A stretch of 13,895 nt of DNA from Porticoccus sp. (lineage in GTDB: Bacteria > Pseudomonadota > Gammaproteobacteria > Pseudomonadales > Porticoccaceae). The translations under genes and the position numbers were made by a program. The DNA lies in assembly GCA_011049795.1 (NCBI GenBank), contig DRHD01000385.1, forward strand, positions 1-13,895, in the 5' to 3' direction. Shown piece after piece: positions 1-7,600 of this stretch; positions within the stretch are counted from its first letter, which is position 1; each line of letters starts with the position of its first letter. The notes beneath the pieces are model-generated. The model ran no database searches. It worked only from the letters and a program-made list of their open reading frames with translations, and was not told the DNA's origin.

Positions 1-467
1 AACCCTGTCAGTTCTGAGAGCCTTAACCCGGAGGAGTAAAGAAGCTCAATGATGGCGTGGTCGCGGCAGTCGATCCAGCTGTTGCCGGACAAGGATACAA
101 ATTGAGCAACCTGGTCGACGTCCAGCGTTTTGGGTAACTTCTTGGGAGATTTTGGCGCAGCAAGACCATTGGCTGGGTTAGATTTTACCCAGCGATGTTT
201 TAGGCCGTAGTTAAAAAATGTGCGTAGAGAAGAGAGCCAACGTTGAAGGCTTCGGCCCCCGAGTCCACTTCGGTGAAGTGATGCCATGCACTGGCGAATA
301 TGTTGTAGGTCAAGTTGGTCTGGGTGTTGGATTTTTTGTTGCTTACACCAGTCAGCCAGTTTGTTGAGGTCGCGGTTATAGCTTTGTACCGTGTAGCTGG
401 ATAGCCTTCTCTCGGTGCGAAGGTGTTGTTCGAATTCTGCTAATCGTTCGATGAGCGAGGAGCTCAT
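1..467 (-). CDS. xerC: Tyrosine recombinase XerC (N-terminal part, runs off left edge)
   Basis: Site-specific tyrosine recombinase that, with XerD, resolves chromosome dimers at dif during cell division. Only the first 155 residues are inside the window. They comprise the N-terminal SAM-like core-binding domain (about residues 5-90, including SLQRWLSSLRTFFNYGLKH) and the beginning of the catalytic domain. The motif YSSGLRLSELTG at residues 144-155 contains the first catalytic arginine (R149, equivalent to R148 of E. coli XerC) and is characteristic of XerC. The later His/Arg box and the nucleophilic Tyr lie outside, so intactness cannot be judged. The ATG at 467 is chosen because an in-frame stop lies two codons upstream and AGGTG precedes it by 7 bases. 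It follows the DUF484 gene by 14 bases, the usual order for the dapF-DUF484-xerC operon. Confidence 0.95.
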   Translation of the reverse strand, partial: MSSSLIERLAEFEQHLRTERRLSSYTVQSYNRDLNKLADWCKQQKIQHPDQLDLQHIRQCMASLHRSGLGGRSLQRWLSSLRTFFNYGLKHRWVKSNPANGLAAPKSPKKLPKTLDVDQVAQFVSLSGNSWIDCRDHAIIELLYSSGLRLSELTG

Positions 468-481
468 GTGCTAGCACCTAG

Positions 482-1234
482 CTACTTGTGTAGCAGGTTG
501 GGTGTAATTCGGTTTAAGACTTCAGCAATATAGCTGATGAATAGTGTGCCCATGCTGCTGCGGTAGTAGTTAGGGTCAGAATGGCCGATAGCGAGAAGAC
601 CGAAGGCCGAGCCATGAGACAGTGGCACAGCCGCCACAGAACCTACCTCGGTAGATTTTTCACCAAATAGAAAACTCAGTTCATCACTACCCAGGACACC
701 GCAGATTGCACGGTTAGTTCGCAGTAACGTGCCAATCTGGTTGTTGGCTTGGCTCTGGCTAACTATCTTGGCATTACATGTAGGGATAGATTGTGGGTCG
801 CCAAATAGGGTCAAACTGTGAAATTCTACTTGGAAATCGTTGCTGAGACTTTCAGACACCGTATCCACAATGGAAGGGAGGTCCTGGGTATCAAGAAGAG
901 CCAGAACGAGTCGCTTGGTTTTATCAAACAGTTTGTCGTTAGTTTTAGCGGCTTCTAGCATGCCACTAATTCGTTGACGCATTTCCAGATTGCGCTCTCT
1001 TAACACAGAGATTTGGCGTTCGACCAATGATACAGCGGCGCCACTTTCGTGGGGTAGACTGATCAGTTCCAGTAGGTCGGGATGGTATTCAAAAAAGTCC
1101 GGGTGGGTTTGTAAGTAGACTTTAATCTGCTCAGAAGATAACTCGCTATTAGTATTATCACCGGTAGCCTCGATAAGAGTGTCACCCAGAGTATTGGCAA
1201 GAGCATCGACAGGGGTATTGTTATCTGTGGTCAT
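482..1234 (-). CDS. DUF484 family protein (GAF-like)
   Basis: A 250-residue protein of the DUF484 family, found between dapF and xerC in many gammaproteobacteria; its biochemical role is not established. The family signature is visible at about residues 37-95: a helix-rich start ([20 protein letters not shown]), then [20 protein letters not shown], then a charged, probably coiled-coil stretch reaching AAKTNDKLF. Residues about 110-245 form a GAF-like alpha/beta domain, ending with the typical [19 protein letters not shown]. The first 30 residues are Asn/Thr-rich and variable. The start ATG overlaps the dapF stop in an ATGA arrangement and GGCGGA lies just upstream, so translation is probably coupled to dapF. 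No transmembrane segment or catalytic motif is seen. Confidence 0.93.
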   Translation of the reverse strand: MTTDNNTPVDALANTLGDTLIEATGDNTNSELSSEQIKVYLQTHPDFFEYHPDLLELISLPHESGAAVSLVERQISVLRERNLEMRQRISGMLEAAKTNDKLFDKTKRLVLALLDTQDLPSIVDTVSESLSNDFQVEFHSLTLFGDPQSIPTCNAKIVSQSQANNQIGTLLRTNRAICGVLGSDELSFLFGEKSTEVGSVAAVPLSHGSAFGLLAIGHSDPNYYRSSMGTLFISYIAEVLNRITPNLLHK

Positions 1235-2061
1235 ATTTTTATCCGCCCATGAAATACTGTTGTAGCAGGCCCGGTCATGATGACTGATTGTCCCTCACCG
1301 GGCCAATCGATTTTCAAACTCCCACCGGGGAGGTTAACTGTCACAGAGGAGTCTAACAGGTCTTGTAATCCGCCTGCTACCACCGCTGCACAAGCCCCCG
1401 TGCCGCAAGCCAGGGTTTCCCCCGCACCGCGTTCGTAGACTCGCAAGTTGATTTCGTTGGCACTGACCACCTGCATAAATCCGGCATTGACTCGCTGGGG
1501 AAAACTGGGGTGATTTTCCAGAATAGGTCCCAAGGTGGCCACTGGCGCAGTGTCGATATCGGCTATCTGTAGTACCGCATGGGGGTTACCCATGGAGACG
1601 GCACCTATCATCAACTGTTCGTCATTGGCTTCGATCGGATAGCTGTTGGCTTTTGCGCCAGCCGTAAAAGGAATCTGTGCCGGTTCAAGAACAGGTATAC
1701 CCATATTCACTTCTATCTGGTTGTCACGACGAACCCGTAGCTCAATAATGCCACTGGCTGTTTCAACGCGAAGGGTACTTTTCCCCGTCAGGCGGCGATC
1801 CCGAACAAATTTGGCAAAGCAGCGGGCACCGTTGCCACATTGTTCCACCTCACTGCCATCCTGATTGAAAATCCGGTAACGGAAGTCCACGTCAGGCCGG
1901 GTGGGTGGCTCTACCACCAAAATTTGATCGCAACCCACACCAAAGCGCCGGTCGCCCAGCTTGCGGGCTTGTTCCGGGGTGAGGTTTACTGCCTGGGTCA
2001 CTGCATCAATAACAACAAAGTCGTTGCCCAGACCGTGCATTTTGGTGAACTTTACTAGCAT
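1231..2061 (-). CDS. dapF: Diaminopimelate epimerase
   Basis: Converts LL-diaminopimelate to meso-diaminopimelate in the cytoplasm, the precursor for both lysine (through LysA, encoded just upstream) and peptidoglycan cross-links. The 276-residue length is normal. Both catalytic cysteines of this PLP-independent racemase are present: C75 in [13 protein letters not shown] and C219 in [14 protein letters not shown]. The N-terminal [13 protein letters not shown] (7-19) and the GCDQILVVE segment (43-51) are also family hallmarks. The start gives the expected short lead ([10 protein letters not shown]). AGGAAAG lies upstream, though rather far from the ATG. A 70-base gap, containing an inverted repeat, separates it from lysA, while the downstream DUF484 gene overlaps by 4 bases. 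Nothing suggests loss of function. Confidence 0.98.
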   Translation of the reverse strand: MLVKFTKMHGLGNDFVVIDAVTQAVNLTPEQARKLGDRRFGVGCDQILVVEPPTRPDVDFRYRIFNQDGSEVEQCGNGARCFAKFVRDRRLTGKSTLRVETASGIIELRVRRDNQIEVNMGIPVLEPAQIPFTAGAKANSYPIEANDEQLMIGAVSMGNPHAVLQIADIDTAPVATLGPILENHPSFPQRVNAGFMQVVSANEINLRVYERGAGETLACGTGACAAVVAGGLQDLLDSSVTVNLPGGSLKIDWPGEGQSVIMTGPATTVFHGRIKI

Positions 2062-2088
2062 TGCGTACTTATCACTTTCCTGTGGTGG

Positions 2089-2121
2089 GTTGTTTTCTTA
2101 GTCATATTCGCCGAAAACAAC
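2089..2121. repeat. 9-bp perfect inverted repeat between lysA and dapF
   Basis: GTTGTTTTC at 2089-2097 is perfectly complementary to GAAAACAAC at 2113-2121, with a 15-base loop. It fills the centre of the only sizeable gap in the lysA-dapF-DUF484-xerC run. The stem is AT-rich and is not followed by a T-run in the direction of transcription (minus strand), so it is a poor intrinsic terminator. An mRNA processing or stability hairpin is possible; function is inference only. Confidence 0.4.
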
Positions 2122-2131
2122 ACGGCCAAAC

Positions 2132-3379
2132 TTAATCAGGTAATACGGTTTCCCCGCGCATTAAATCCTCAACGGTTTCTCGTTGGCGGACTTCGTGGGC
2201 AGTGTCGCCCTCGACCATGCTTTCTGCAGCTCGGCCTCTACTGTTGTAGTTGGAGCTCATGGTAAAGCCATAGGCACCTGAGGAGCCAATACAGAGTAGG
2301 TCACCCTGGGCAATAACCAACTCTCGTTCCTTACCTAAGAAGTCACCGGTTTCACAGACGGGGCCAACGATATCCCACGTCGAGCTTACCCCTGTTCTCG
2401 GGGCGACGGGGTCAATGGTTAACCAGGCCTGATATAACGCAGGGCGAATCATGTCATTCATGGCCACATCAACAATGGCGAAATTCTTCTCCTGACCGCG
2501 TTTCAGGTATTCAACTCGGGTGAGTAGTACCCCAGCGTTGGCCGCAATGGATCGTCCCGGTTCCAGAATCAATGTCAGGTCACGGTCACCCAGGTGTTGG
2601 CGAAGCTCTGCAATATAGTCGGCAGGGTGAGGTGGCTGTTCATCTTTGTAACAGACACCAAGGCCACCACCTAAATCCAGGTGCTCCAGAGTAATACCGT
2701 CCTGCTCCAGCTGATCCACCAGTGACAGAACACGCTTCAGCGCATCAATAAAGGGGGCTGTTTCAGTGAGCTGTGATCCGATGTGACAGTCCACACCAAC
2801 AATATTGAGGTGGTCCATCCCGTTGGCGCGAAGGTAGACCTCATGAGCCTTGTGAATATCGATACCAAACTTGTTGTCTTTCAACCCCGTGGAGATATAG
2901 GGGTGAGTATTGGCATCCACATCCGGGTTCACCCGCAGGGAGATATCAGCTATTTTCCCGCAGGCACCAGCTACCCTGTTGAGCACATCAAGCTCAGCTT
3001 CAGATTCCACATTAAAACAATGAATGCCTACCTCAAGCGCTCTTTCCATTTCGACGGATTGTTTGCCGACGCCAGAGAAGATAATTTTTTTCGGATCACC
3101 ACCTGCCGCGAGAACACGCTCCAGCTCGCCCACGGAGACGATGTCAAACCCTGACCCCAGTTTTGCCAGTACATTGAGTACGGCAATATTGGAATTAGCT
3201 TTGACGGCGTAGCAAACTAGGTGAGAGCAATCTGCCAAGGCATTTTGGTAGGCGAGGAAGTGCTCTGTCAGAGCAGCACGGCTGTAGACGTAGGCGGGGG
3301 TGCCATAACGTTCTGCTATGGTGGCCAGTGCGACATCTTCAGCAAATAGCTCACCGTTGCGATTGGGGAAATATGTCAT
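2132..3379 (-). CDS. lysA: Diaminopimelate decarboxylase
   Basis: PLP-dependent fold-type III decarboxylase that converts meso-diaminopimelate to L-lysine, the last step of the DAP pathway. The 415 residues match the family length. Key sites visible: PLP-binding lysine K60 in CYAVKANSN; H199 in CHIGSQL; the glycine-rich phosphate-binding GGGLG (237-241); EPGRSIAANAG (273-283); the catalytic C342 of CETGDFL from the C-terminal beta domain; and GAYGFTMSSNYN (368-379). The ATG start lies 9 bases after the lptM stop without a clear Shine-Dalgarno sequence, which suggests translational coupling to lptM. With dapF downstream this forms a small lysine/DAP operon. Confidence 0.98.
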   Translation of the reverse strand: MTYFPNRNGELFAEDVALATIAERYGTPAYVYSRAALTEHFLAYQNALADCSHLVCYAVKANSNIAVLNVLAKLGSGFDIVSVGELERVLAAGGDPKKIIFSGVGKQSVEMERALEVGIHCFNVESEAELDVLNRVAGACGKIADISLRVNPDVDANTHPYISTGLKDNKFGIDIHKAHEVYLRANGMDHLNIVGVDCHIGSQLTETAPFIDALKRVLSLVDQLEQDGITLEHLDLGGGLGVCYKDEQPPHPADYIAELRQHLGDRDLTLILEPGRSIAANAGVLLTRVEYLKRGQEKNFAIVDVAMNDMIRPALYQAWLTIDPVAPRTGVSSTWDIVGPVCETGDFLGKERELVIAQGDLLCIGSSGAYGFTMSSNYNSRGRAAESMVEGDTAHEVRQRETVEDLMRGETVLPD

Positions 3380-3388
3380 GGTTTGTTG

Positions 3389-3724
3389 TTAGTCTTCTGC
3401 GGTTGTTTCGGGCTCTTCAGCGGCTTCCGTATTTTCAGGAGAGTCCTCAGGGGCGTCTTTAGGAGGGTCTTCCGGGGAGTCTTCAGGGGCCTCTGAGCTG
3501 TCTTCAGATTCTACTGTTTCCTCGGATGCTTCCACAGGTGCCTCTTCAGATGCTTCTTCAGATACTTCTGCAGGTGTGCTTATTTGCTGTACAGGTGGTG
3601 GGGGGAGGTACAGTGGGCCCTTATTGCCGCAACCGGTCAGACTAATCGTGGATGCTGCCAATAACAGCATCAATGTTAAAAATCGTCGCATGGCTAAAAG
3701 TTGCATGGCTAAAAATCGTTGCAT
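3389..3724 (-). CDS. lptM: LptM-type small lipoprotein with long acidic tail
   Basis: Small outer-membrane lipoprotein encoded upstream of lysA in many gammaproteobacteria (LppL/LptM/YifL group). In E. coli LptM assists oxidative maturation of the LptDE LPS translocon. The diagnostic part is seen: signal peptide, lipobox LTGC with C32 as lipidated residue, and the conserved CGNKGPLYLPPPP just after it. The remainder (about residues 52-111) is a low-complexity Glu/Pro/Ser/Asp tail, unusually long and acidic, probably disordered. I chose the ATG at 3724 because AGG lies 8 bases upstream. Two further in-frame ATGs (3706, 3691) arise from a short tandem repeat that copies the start region. Starting at 3691 would leave a more standard signal peptide. 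Function is by family and position. Confidence 0.85.
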   Translation of the reverse strand: MQRFLAMQLLAMRRFLTLMLLLAASTISLTGCGNKGPLYLPPPPVQQISTPAEVSEEASEEAPVEASEETVESEDSSEAPEDSPEDPPKDAPEDSPENTEAAEEPETTAED

Positions 3725-3725
3725 G
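3675..3725. repeat. Three imperfect tandem copies of an 18/15/18-bp unit carrying the lptM start codon
   Basis: On the plus strand the units are GTTAAAAATCGTCGCATG (3675-3692), GCTAAAAGTTGCATG (3693-3707) and GCTAAAAATCGTTGCATG (3708-3725). Each includes the complement of an in-frame lptM ATG, so the protein begins with three related peptides, MQRFLA, MQLLA and MRRFLT. The repeat lengthens the n-region of the lipoprotein signal peptide and offers three start sites. It is likely a recent local duplication. Confidence 0.75.
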
Positions 3726-3740
3726 AAAAAAACCTGTATT

Positions 3741-3769
3741 TTGATTCTTGAGGTACCAGCGAGTATACC
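3741..3769 (+). promoter_or_regulatory. Candidate sigma-70 promoter for cyaY
   Basis: TTGATT (3741-3746) and TATACC (3764-3769) are separated by 17 bases, placing a start near 3777, about 78 bases before the cyaY ATG. Its -10 box overlaps the -10 box of the opposite-facing lptM promoter candidate. Found by eye; not supported by any transcript data. Confidence 0.4.
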
Positions 3770-3791
3770 GGCTGACACCCACAACACTCAA
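3762..3791 (-). promoter_or_regulatory. Candidate sigma-70 promoter for lptM-lysA-dapF-DUF484-xerC
   Basis: Read on the minus strand, TTGAGT (3791-3786) and TATACT (3767-3762) are 18 bases apart. This would start transcription near 3755, about 30 bases before the lptM ATG at 3724. Both hexamers are close to consensus. The palindrome GTATAC (3763-3768) serves both directions. Confidence 0.45.
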
Positions 3792-3854
3792 TCGCCTATA
3801 CTCCACACCAACCTTAAATGTACCCATGTGATCCCGTCACTATGGATAAAAGCT

Positions 3855-4187
3855 ATGAGTGAAACCGAATTTAATCAGCTGGCCGATGAATTAATGTTCT
3901 CCATTGAGGAGTCAATTGACGACAGCGGCGCTGATATTGACTACGAAAATACCGCAGGGGTGATGACCCTGACCATTGAGGCCAATGGTTCCAAAGTGAT
4001 TCTCTCCCGACAGCCTGCAATGGCTCAGATATGGGTCGCAGCAAAGTCGGGTGGGTACTATTTTAATCTCAGCGACAATCTTAGTGGCAATGATTGGGTG
4101 TGCACCACCACCAGCGAGACATTGCAGGGGTTATTGGCGCGAGTGTGTGAGGAGCAGGGAGAAGCGGGGATGGTGTTTAGTTTTTGA
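3855..4187 (+). CDS. cyaY: Iron-sulfur cluster assembly protein CyaY (frataxin)
   Basis: Bacterial frataxin, a cytoplasmic iron-binding protein that modulates the IscS/IscU iron-sulfur assembly machinery. The 110 residues span the whole family fold. An acidic first helix (residues 3-33, rich in Glu/Asp such as EESIDDSGADIDYE) is followed by a beta sheet with the signature RQPAMAQIWVAAKSGGYYF (52-70). The C-terminal helix is ETLQGLLARVCEEQG. The ATG at 3855 gives the expected MSETEF start. A longer reading frame extends upstream through the promoter region, but it has no family match there. A weak GGATAAA precedes the start. It diverges from lptM, as in Pseudomonas and relatives. Confidence 0.96.
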   Translation: MSETEFNQLADELMFSIEESIDDSGADIDYENTAGVMTLTIEANGSKVILSRQPAMAQIWVAAKSGGYYFNLSDNLSGNDWVCTTTSETLQGLLARVCEEQGEAGMVFSF

Positions 4188-4204
4188 GTATGGCTTTACT
4201 CAAA
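4183..4204 (+). terminator. 8-bp perfect hairpin over the cyaY stop, possible weak terminator
   Basis: TTTGAGTA (4183-4190), loop TGGCTT, TACTCAAA (4197-4204). The stem includes the cyaY stop codon. It is AT-rich and lacks a following T-run, so it is not a convincing intrinsic terminator. It could protect the mRNA 3' end. Confidence 0.3.
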
Positions 4205-4270
4205 GATTGCTGATATCAGGGCTGAGTATGTTTTAGGGTATTCTAATGGGTTGTAAAGGCACCATTTAAG

Positions 4271-4294
4271 CCCATCAGCCCATCAGCCCATCAG
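4271..4294. repeat. Three exact tandem copies of CCCATCAG
   Basis: An 8-base unit is repeated three times without change, ending 22 bases upstream of a TTGACA hexamer. Its position just upstream of the promoter candidate would allow copy-number change to affect expression, but three copies is a short array. Confidence 0.8.
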
Positions 4295-4316
4295 AAGTTA
4301 ATATGAATGTTTTGCA

Positions 4317-4344
4317 TTGACAAATAATTTGATTGAACTAGTCT
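4317..4344 (+). promoter_or_regulatory. Candidate promoter for the RHS gene cluster
   Basis: A perfect -35 hexamer TTGACA (4317-4322) is followed after 16 bases by a poor -10 match TAGTCT (4339-4344). This lies about 40 bases before the ATG at 4383. The weak -10 suggests either low expression, need for an activator, or that this is not the promoter. Confidence 0.3.
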
Positions 4345-4382
4345 GGTACCTGTTACGGATGTTTTCTCCTAAGGAAAGGGCT

Positions 4383-4658
4383 ATGAAACTCTCAGTACCT
4401 CTACGACCACTCCCAACGTTTACTTCTATTTTGTGTGCATTGTTCCTTGTCGCCATGACGTGGATGCCTCTGTCATATGGCCTTGACGCTGAAGAAAGTA
4501 GTCAGACTGTTTCTAAAGCTGATGATCATCCACACAAAGTAAAACAGATGACACACAAGCCAAAGAAAACCAAAGAAAAACGTAACATATCCCCAAAGCC
4601 TAAACAGCTAAAGCCATCCAGTATCGGTATCGCTTCACCTGGAGCCGCTAACGAATAA
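4383..4658 (+). CDS. Small exported Lys/Pro-rich protein, unknown function
   Basis: A 91-residue protein I do not recognise. Residues 1 to about 33 look like a Sec signal peptide: MKLSVPLRPL, then the hydrophobic FTSILCALFLVAMTWMPL, with probable cleavage near SYGLDA. The mature part is short and low-complexity. An acidic stretch (DAEESSQ) is followed by a strongly basic Lys/Pro/His-rich segment (about 49-79, e.g. THKPKKTKEKRNISPKPK) and a neutral end. The ATG at 4383 is preceded by AAGGAAAGGG, a strong ribosome-binding site; an upstream TTG at 4317 has none. It lies 26 bases before the large RHS gene on the same strand, so the two are probably co-transcribed. A chaperone, anchor or assembly partner for the RHS protein is possible but purely inferential. 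Confidence 0.7.
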   Translation: MKLSVPLRPLPTFTSILCALFLVAMTWMPLSYGLDAEESSQTVSKADDHPHKVKQMTHKPKKTKEKRNISPKPKQLKPSSIGIASPGAANE

Positions 4659-4684
4659 CACCCACCTTTAAGGGACTATCTACG

Positions 4685-7600
4685 ATGAAAGGACTTCTTC
4701 GAATACTCAGCCTCGCCATCTTTTTTATAGCACCTTTAGTTTGTGCGGAGGATGAACAGCGCGACTTCTATGCTGAGCCTGGGATGAATCCCTTCAAGAC
4801 CGCTGCGGGCCAGGATGTTACCGAGAACATTGACCCCTTTAGCGGCAATATCCAACTTAGCTATGTAGATATGACCATTCCGGGTAATGGCGGTATGGAT
4901 ATCAATATCACTCGCATCTATAACTTGCCACAGAGCATTCCTAGCTACAACAACCCCTATGGCTATGGTTGGACCATGCATTTTGGTCGCATCACCATTG
5001 GTTCCGGTTCTGTCACCCAGCTGTGTGGTACAGGAGCAATAGGTGGTGGAGATACAAGAGATAACCCCTCTATTGAAATGCCCGATGGTGGTCGTGAAAT
5101 ATTGGTCCACAGTGCTGAGCTTGCGGATGGTACCTTTATTAGCAAATCTAATTGGATAGCCTCTTGTATTGACCCGAATGATTACACTCAGGGGGTCGAG
5201 GTAACCGCACCGAATGGCACCGTTTACTTTATGCAGGAGCATGCCTATATCCAGGGTGAAGATGGCTCGCAGGGAGAGCCTGCACCCTTTACAGAAACTT
5301 GGTTTACCAACCAAATTGTTGATACCTATGGCAACACATTGGATATTACCTACCTGTCCATTGCCAGCGGTATGAAGCTGATTTCTCAGCTTGATGCTTC
5401 AGATGGACGTCAGGTTCTCTTCAGTTACCTTGACGAAAATGACCAAGATGTCAGTGCAGCCAGTAATAGCGCAAGGCTGAGCGAAGTTACTGCGAATAAC
5501 CAAACCTGGCAATACCTTTATAACCCTATCAGCGAAGTGTCCACGGGTTGGGGTGGTATTCAGCATTACACGCTTGATCAGGTAGTGAGGCCAGATGGCA
5601 CCAGCTGGAATTATGATTATGGGTTGGTCAATGCCGATCCTGACTATAACCGGATTACCAAAGTTACTTATCCGTTTGGTGGTGAGGTTAACTATACCTA
5701 CCAAAAGTTTAAACCCTATTCTCCCAATGACACCTTCGAAATTGTGGCTATAGATTCCAAAACTCAAACTAATCCAGGCCATGCTTCTGGTACCTGGACC
5801 TATAATTTCCAACCGGGTTCTGTGCTTTTTCAAGACTTGGGGTTCACGGAACCTAATAATTTTGGTCGAAAGGCTGACAGAACAGAAATCACCACTCCTG
5901 CTGGTATCGAGCATGTCTATCATGCGGGTTACTGGTCAGCGGTTGGACTAACTAATGTCCTCTTCCAGATGGGGCTGAAGTTGAGACATGACTTCTTGGC
6001 AGTTGATCCTGATGATGGCTCTCTTAGTGTTATTAAGTCTATTCGTAACAGTTGGAGTTTTCGGTCAATATCGGATGAAGACTACCGGCAAGGCATTCTA
6101 AGTTCGTTATGGGACGATCAGGTTTACGTACCTGTGCTTGAGTCAGAATTTACTAGTATCTATGGGTATGGTTCCAGAACCGACTACAGCAGTCATGATG
6201 CCTTTGGTCATCCAGGTATTGTGACGGAGTATAGTAATTATCTTAATATCGGGGATAAGGTAACAACAAAAACCTATGTGAATGATACGACTAATTGGTT
6301 TATTGGTTTGCTCTCAACAGAAGTTGTTAGCCAAGATGGCGTAGATAAGGGCACGGTAAGCCGTACCTATAATGCCAATGGGCGACCAGAGACAGAGGAT
6401 CAGTTTGGTGTTGTTACACAATATAGCTATACCTCTGATGGTGACCTGTATCAGGTGACTGATGCCAGAAACAACTCAACGACTTACAGCAACTACTTCC
6501 GTGGGACCCCGCAGCTTGAATCTTATTCCGACAACACCCAGCTAAGCAGGGTAGTGAACCCAACCGGCACGGTAGCCTCAGAAACTTCGGGGCGAGGGCA
6601 TACCACGGCATTTACCTATGACAACCTCAATCGACTGACCGGCATTGATTATCCCGTTGGAACCGATGTGAGTATCACATGGGCCTCCAATGGCAAAACC
6701 CTAACGAGGGGAAGCTATCAAGAGGTCGTAGAGTGGGACGGTTTTGGTCGAGATATCAAGGTGACACGCAAAGATGTGGCCCTTGGGTTTACATACGATA
6801 AAACGTTTGAATATGATGAGCTAGGACGCAAGACCTTTGAGTCCGATCCTAACTCTACCAGTGGTATTACTTGGGAATATGATCAACTTAACCGCATCAC
6901 CAAAGTGATCAATCAAGATAATACATTTAAAACAATTACATACGATGGTGCTAATCGTGAGCTTCATTATGATGAAAAAAATAATGAAAAAGAATTCAAA
7001 TACCTTATTTTTGGCGGGCCAGAAAATAAGTACCTCAAGGATATTCTTTCACCAGAAGGAGTCGGTACTTTTATTGATTATGATGTATACGGAAATATTA
7101 TTACAGTATTTCAGGGTGAGATAGACCCCCTAGACCCTGCTCACTACATAGGCTACGAAAGAGTTTATCAATACGATAGTAAGTTTTTTCTAACATCAAC
7201 CATAAACCCTGAAACAGGTGTCACCTTATTTGAGCGCGATAGCGTAGGAAATATGCTTTCTGAGAAGGTTGGTGACTCATTAACAACAAACTATTTGTAT
7301 GATGAGATGAATCGTCGAGAACTAATTGATTACCCTGAAACAACACCTGATGTGACGTTTACCTATGATGATGATGGAAACCTTGAATCAGTGGCCAATA
7401 CCAATAGTACAAGGGTTAATCATTATGATGAAAATGGAAATTTAATAATTGAAGATATATCGATCGAAGGAAACTCATATCAGATTCGCTATGAACTGGA
7501 CACCAATGACAATGTAAAGAATATTGTATATCCATCGGGGAGAGTTGTTTCTTATATGCCAGATGCTTTGGGGCGTCCAAGTATGGTTTCCCCCTATATT

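Larger units (their letters stand above)
4188..4382. other. Intergenic region between cyaY and the RHS-associated cluster
   Basis: No gene is seen in these 195 bases. They hold the palindrome CTGATATCAG (4210-4219) and an imperfect stem pairing 4243-4252 with 4269-4278. They also hold three exact copies of CCCATCAG and a consensus -35 hexamer. This is the left boundary between conserved backbone and accessory genes. I see no direct repeat matching the right boundary, no tRNA and no integrase. Confidence 0.6.

Noticed and set aside
3725..3787. Longer lptM start at 3787
   Set aside because: It would add 21 residues before the signal peptide and cover the promoter candidate. The ATG at 3724 has AGG at 8 bases.
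3576..3854. Upstream extension of the cyaY reading frame into the lptM region
   Set aside because: Frataxin homology begins at MSETEF (3855). The extension covers the opposite-strand lptM start and the promoter region and has no family resemblance.
4210..4219. Palindrome CTGATATCAG as an operator
   Set aside because: A single 10-base palindrome far from the promoter candidate, with no second copy found; chance is likely.
4271..4294. CRISPR-like array
   Set aside because: The units are 8 bases with no spacers and no cas genes nearby; it is a simple tandem repeat.
4317..4382. TTG start for the small Lys/Pro-rich protein
   Set aside because: It has no ribosome-binding site and coincides with the TTGACA hexamer. 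ATG 4383 has AAGGAAAGGG and begins a proper signal peptide.
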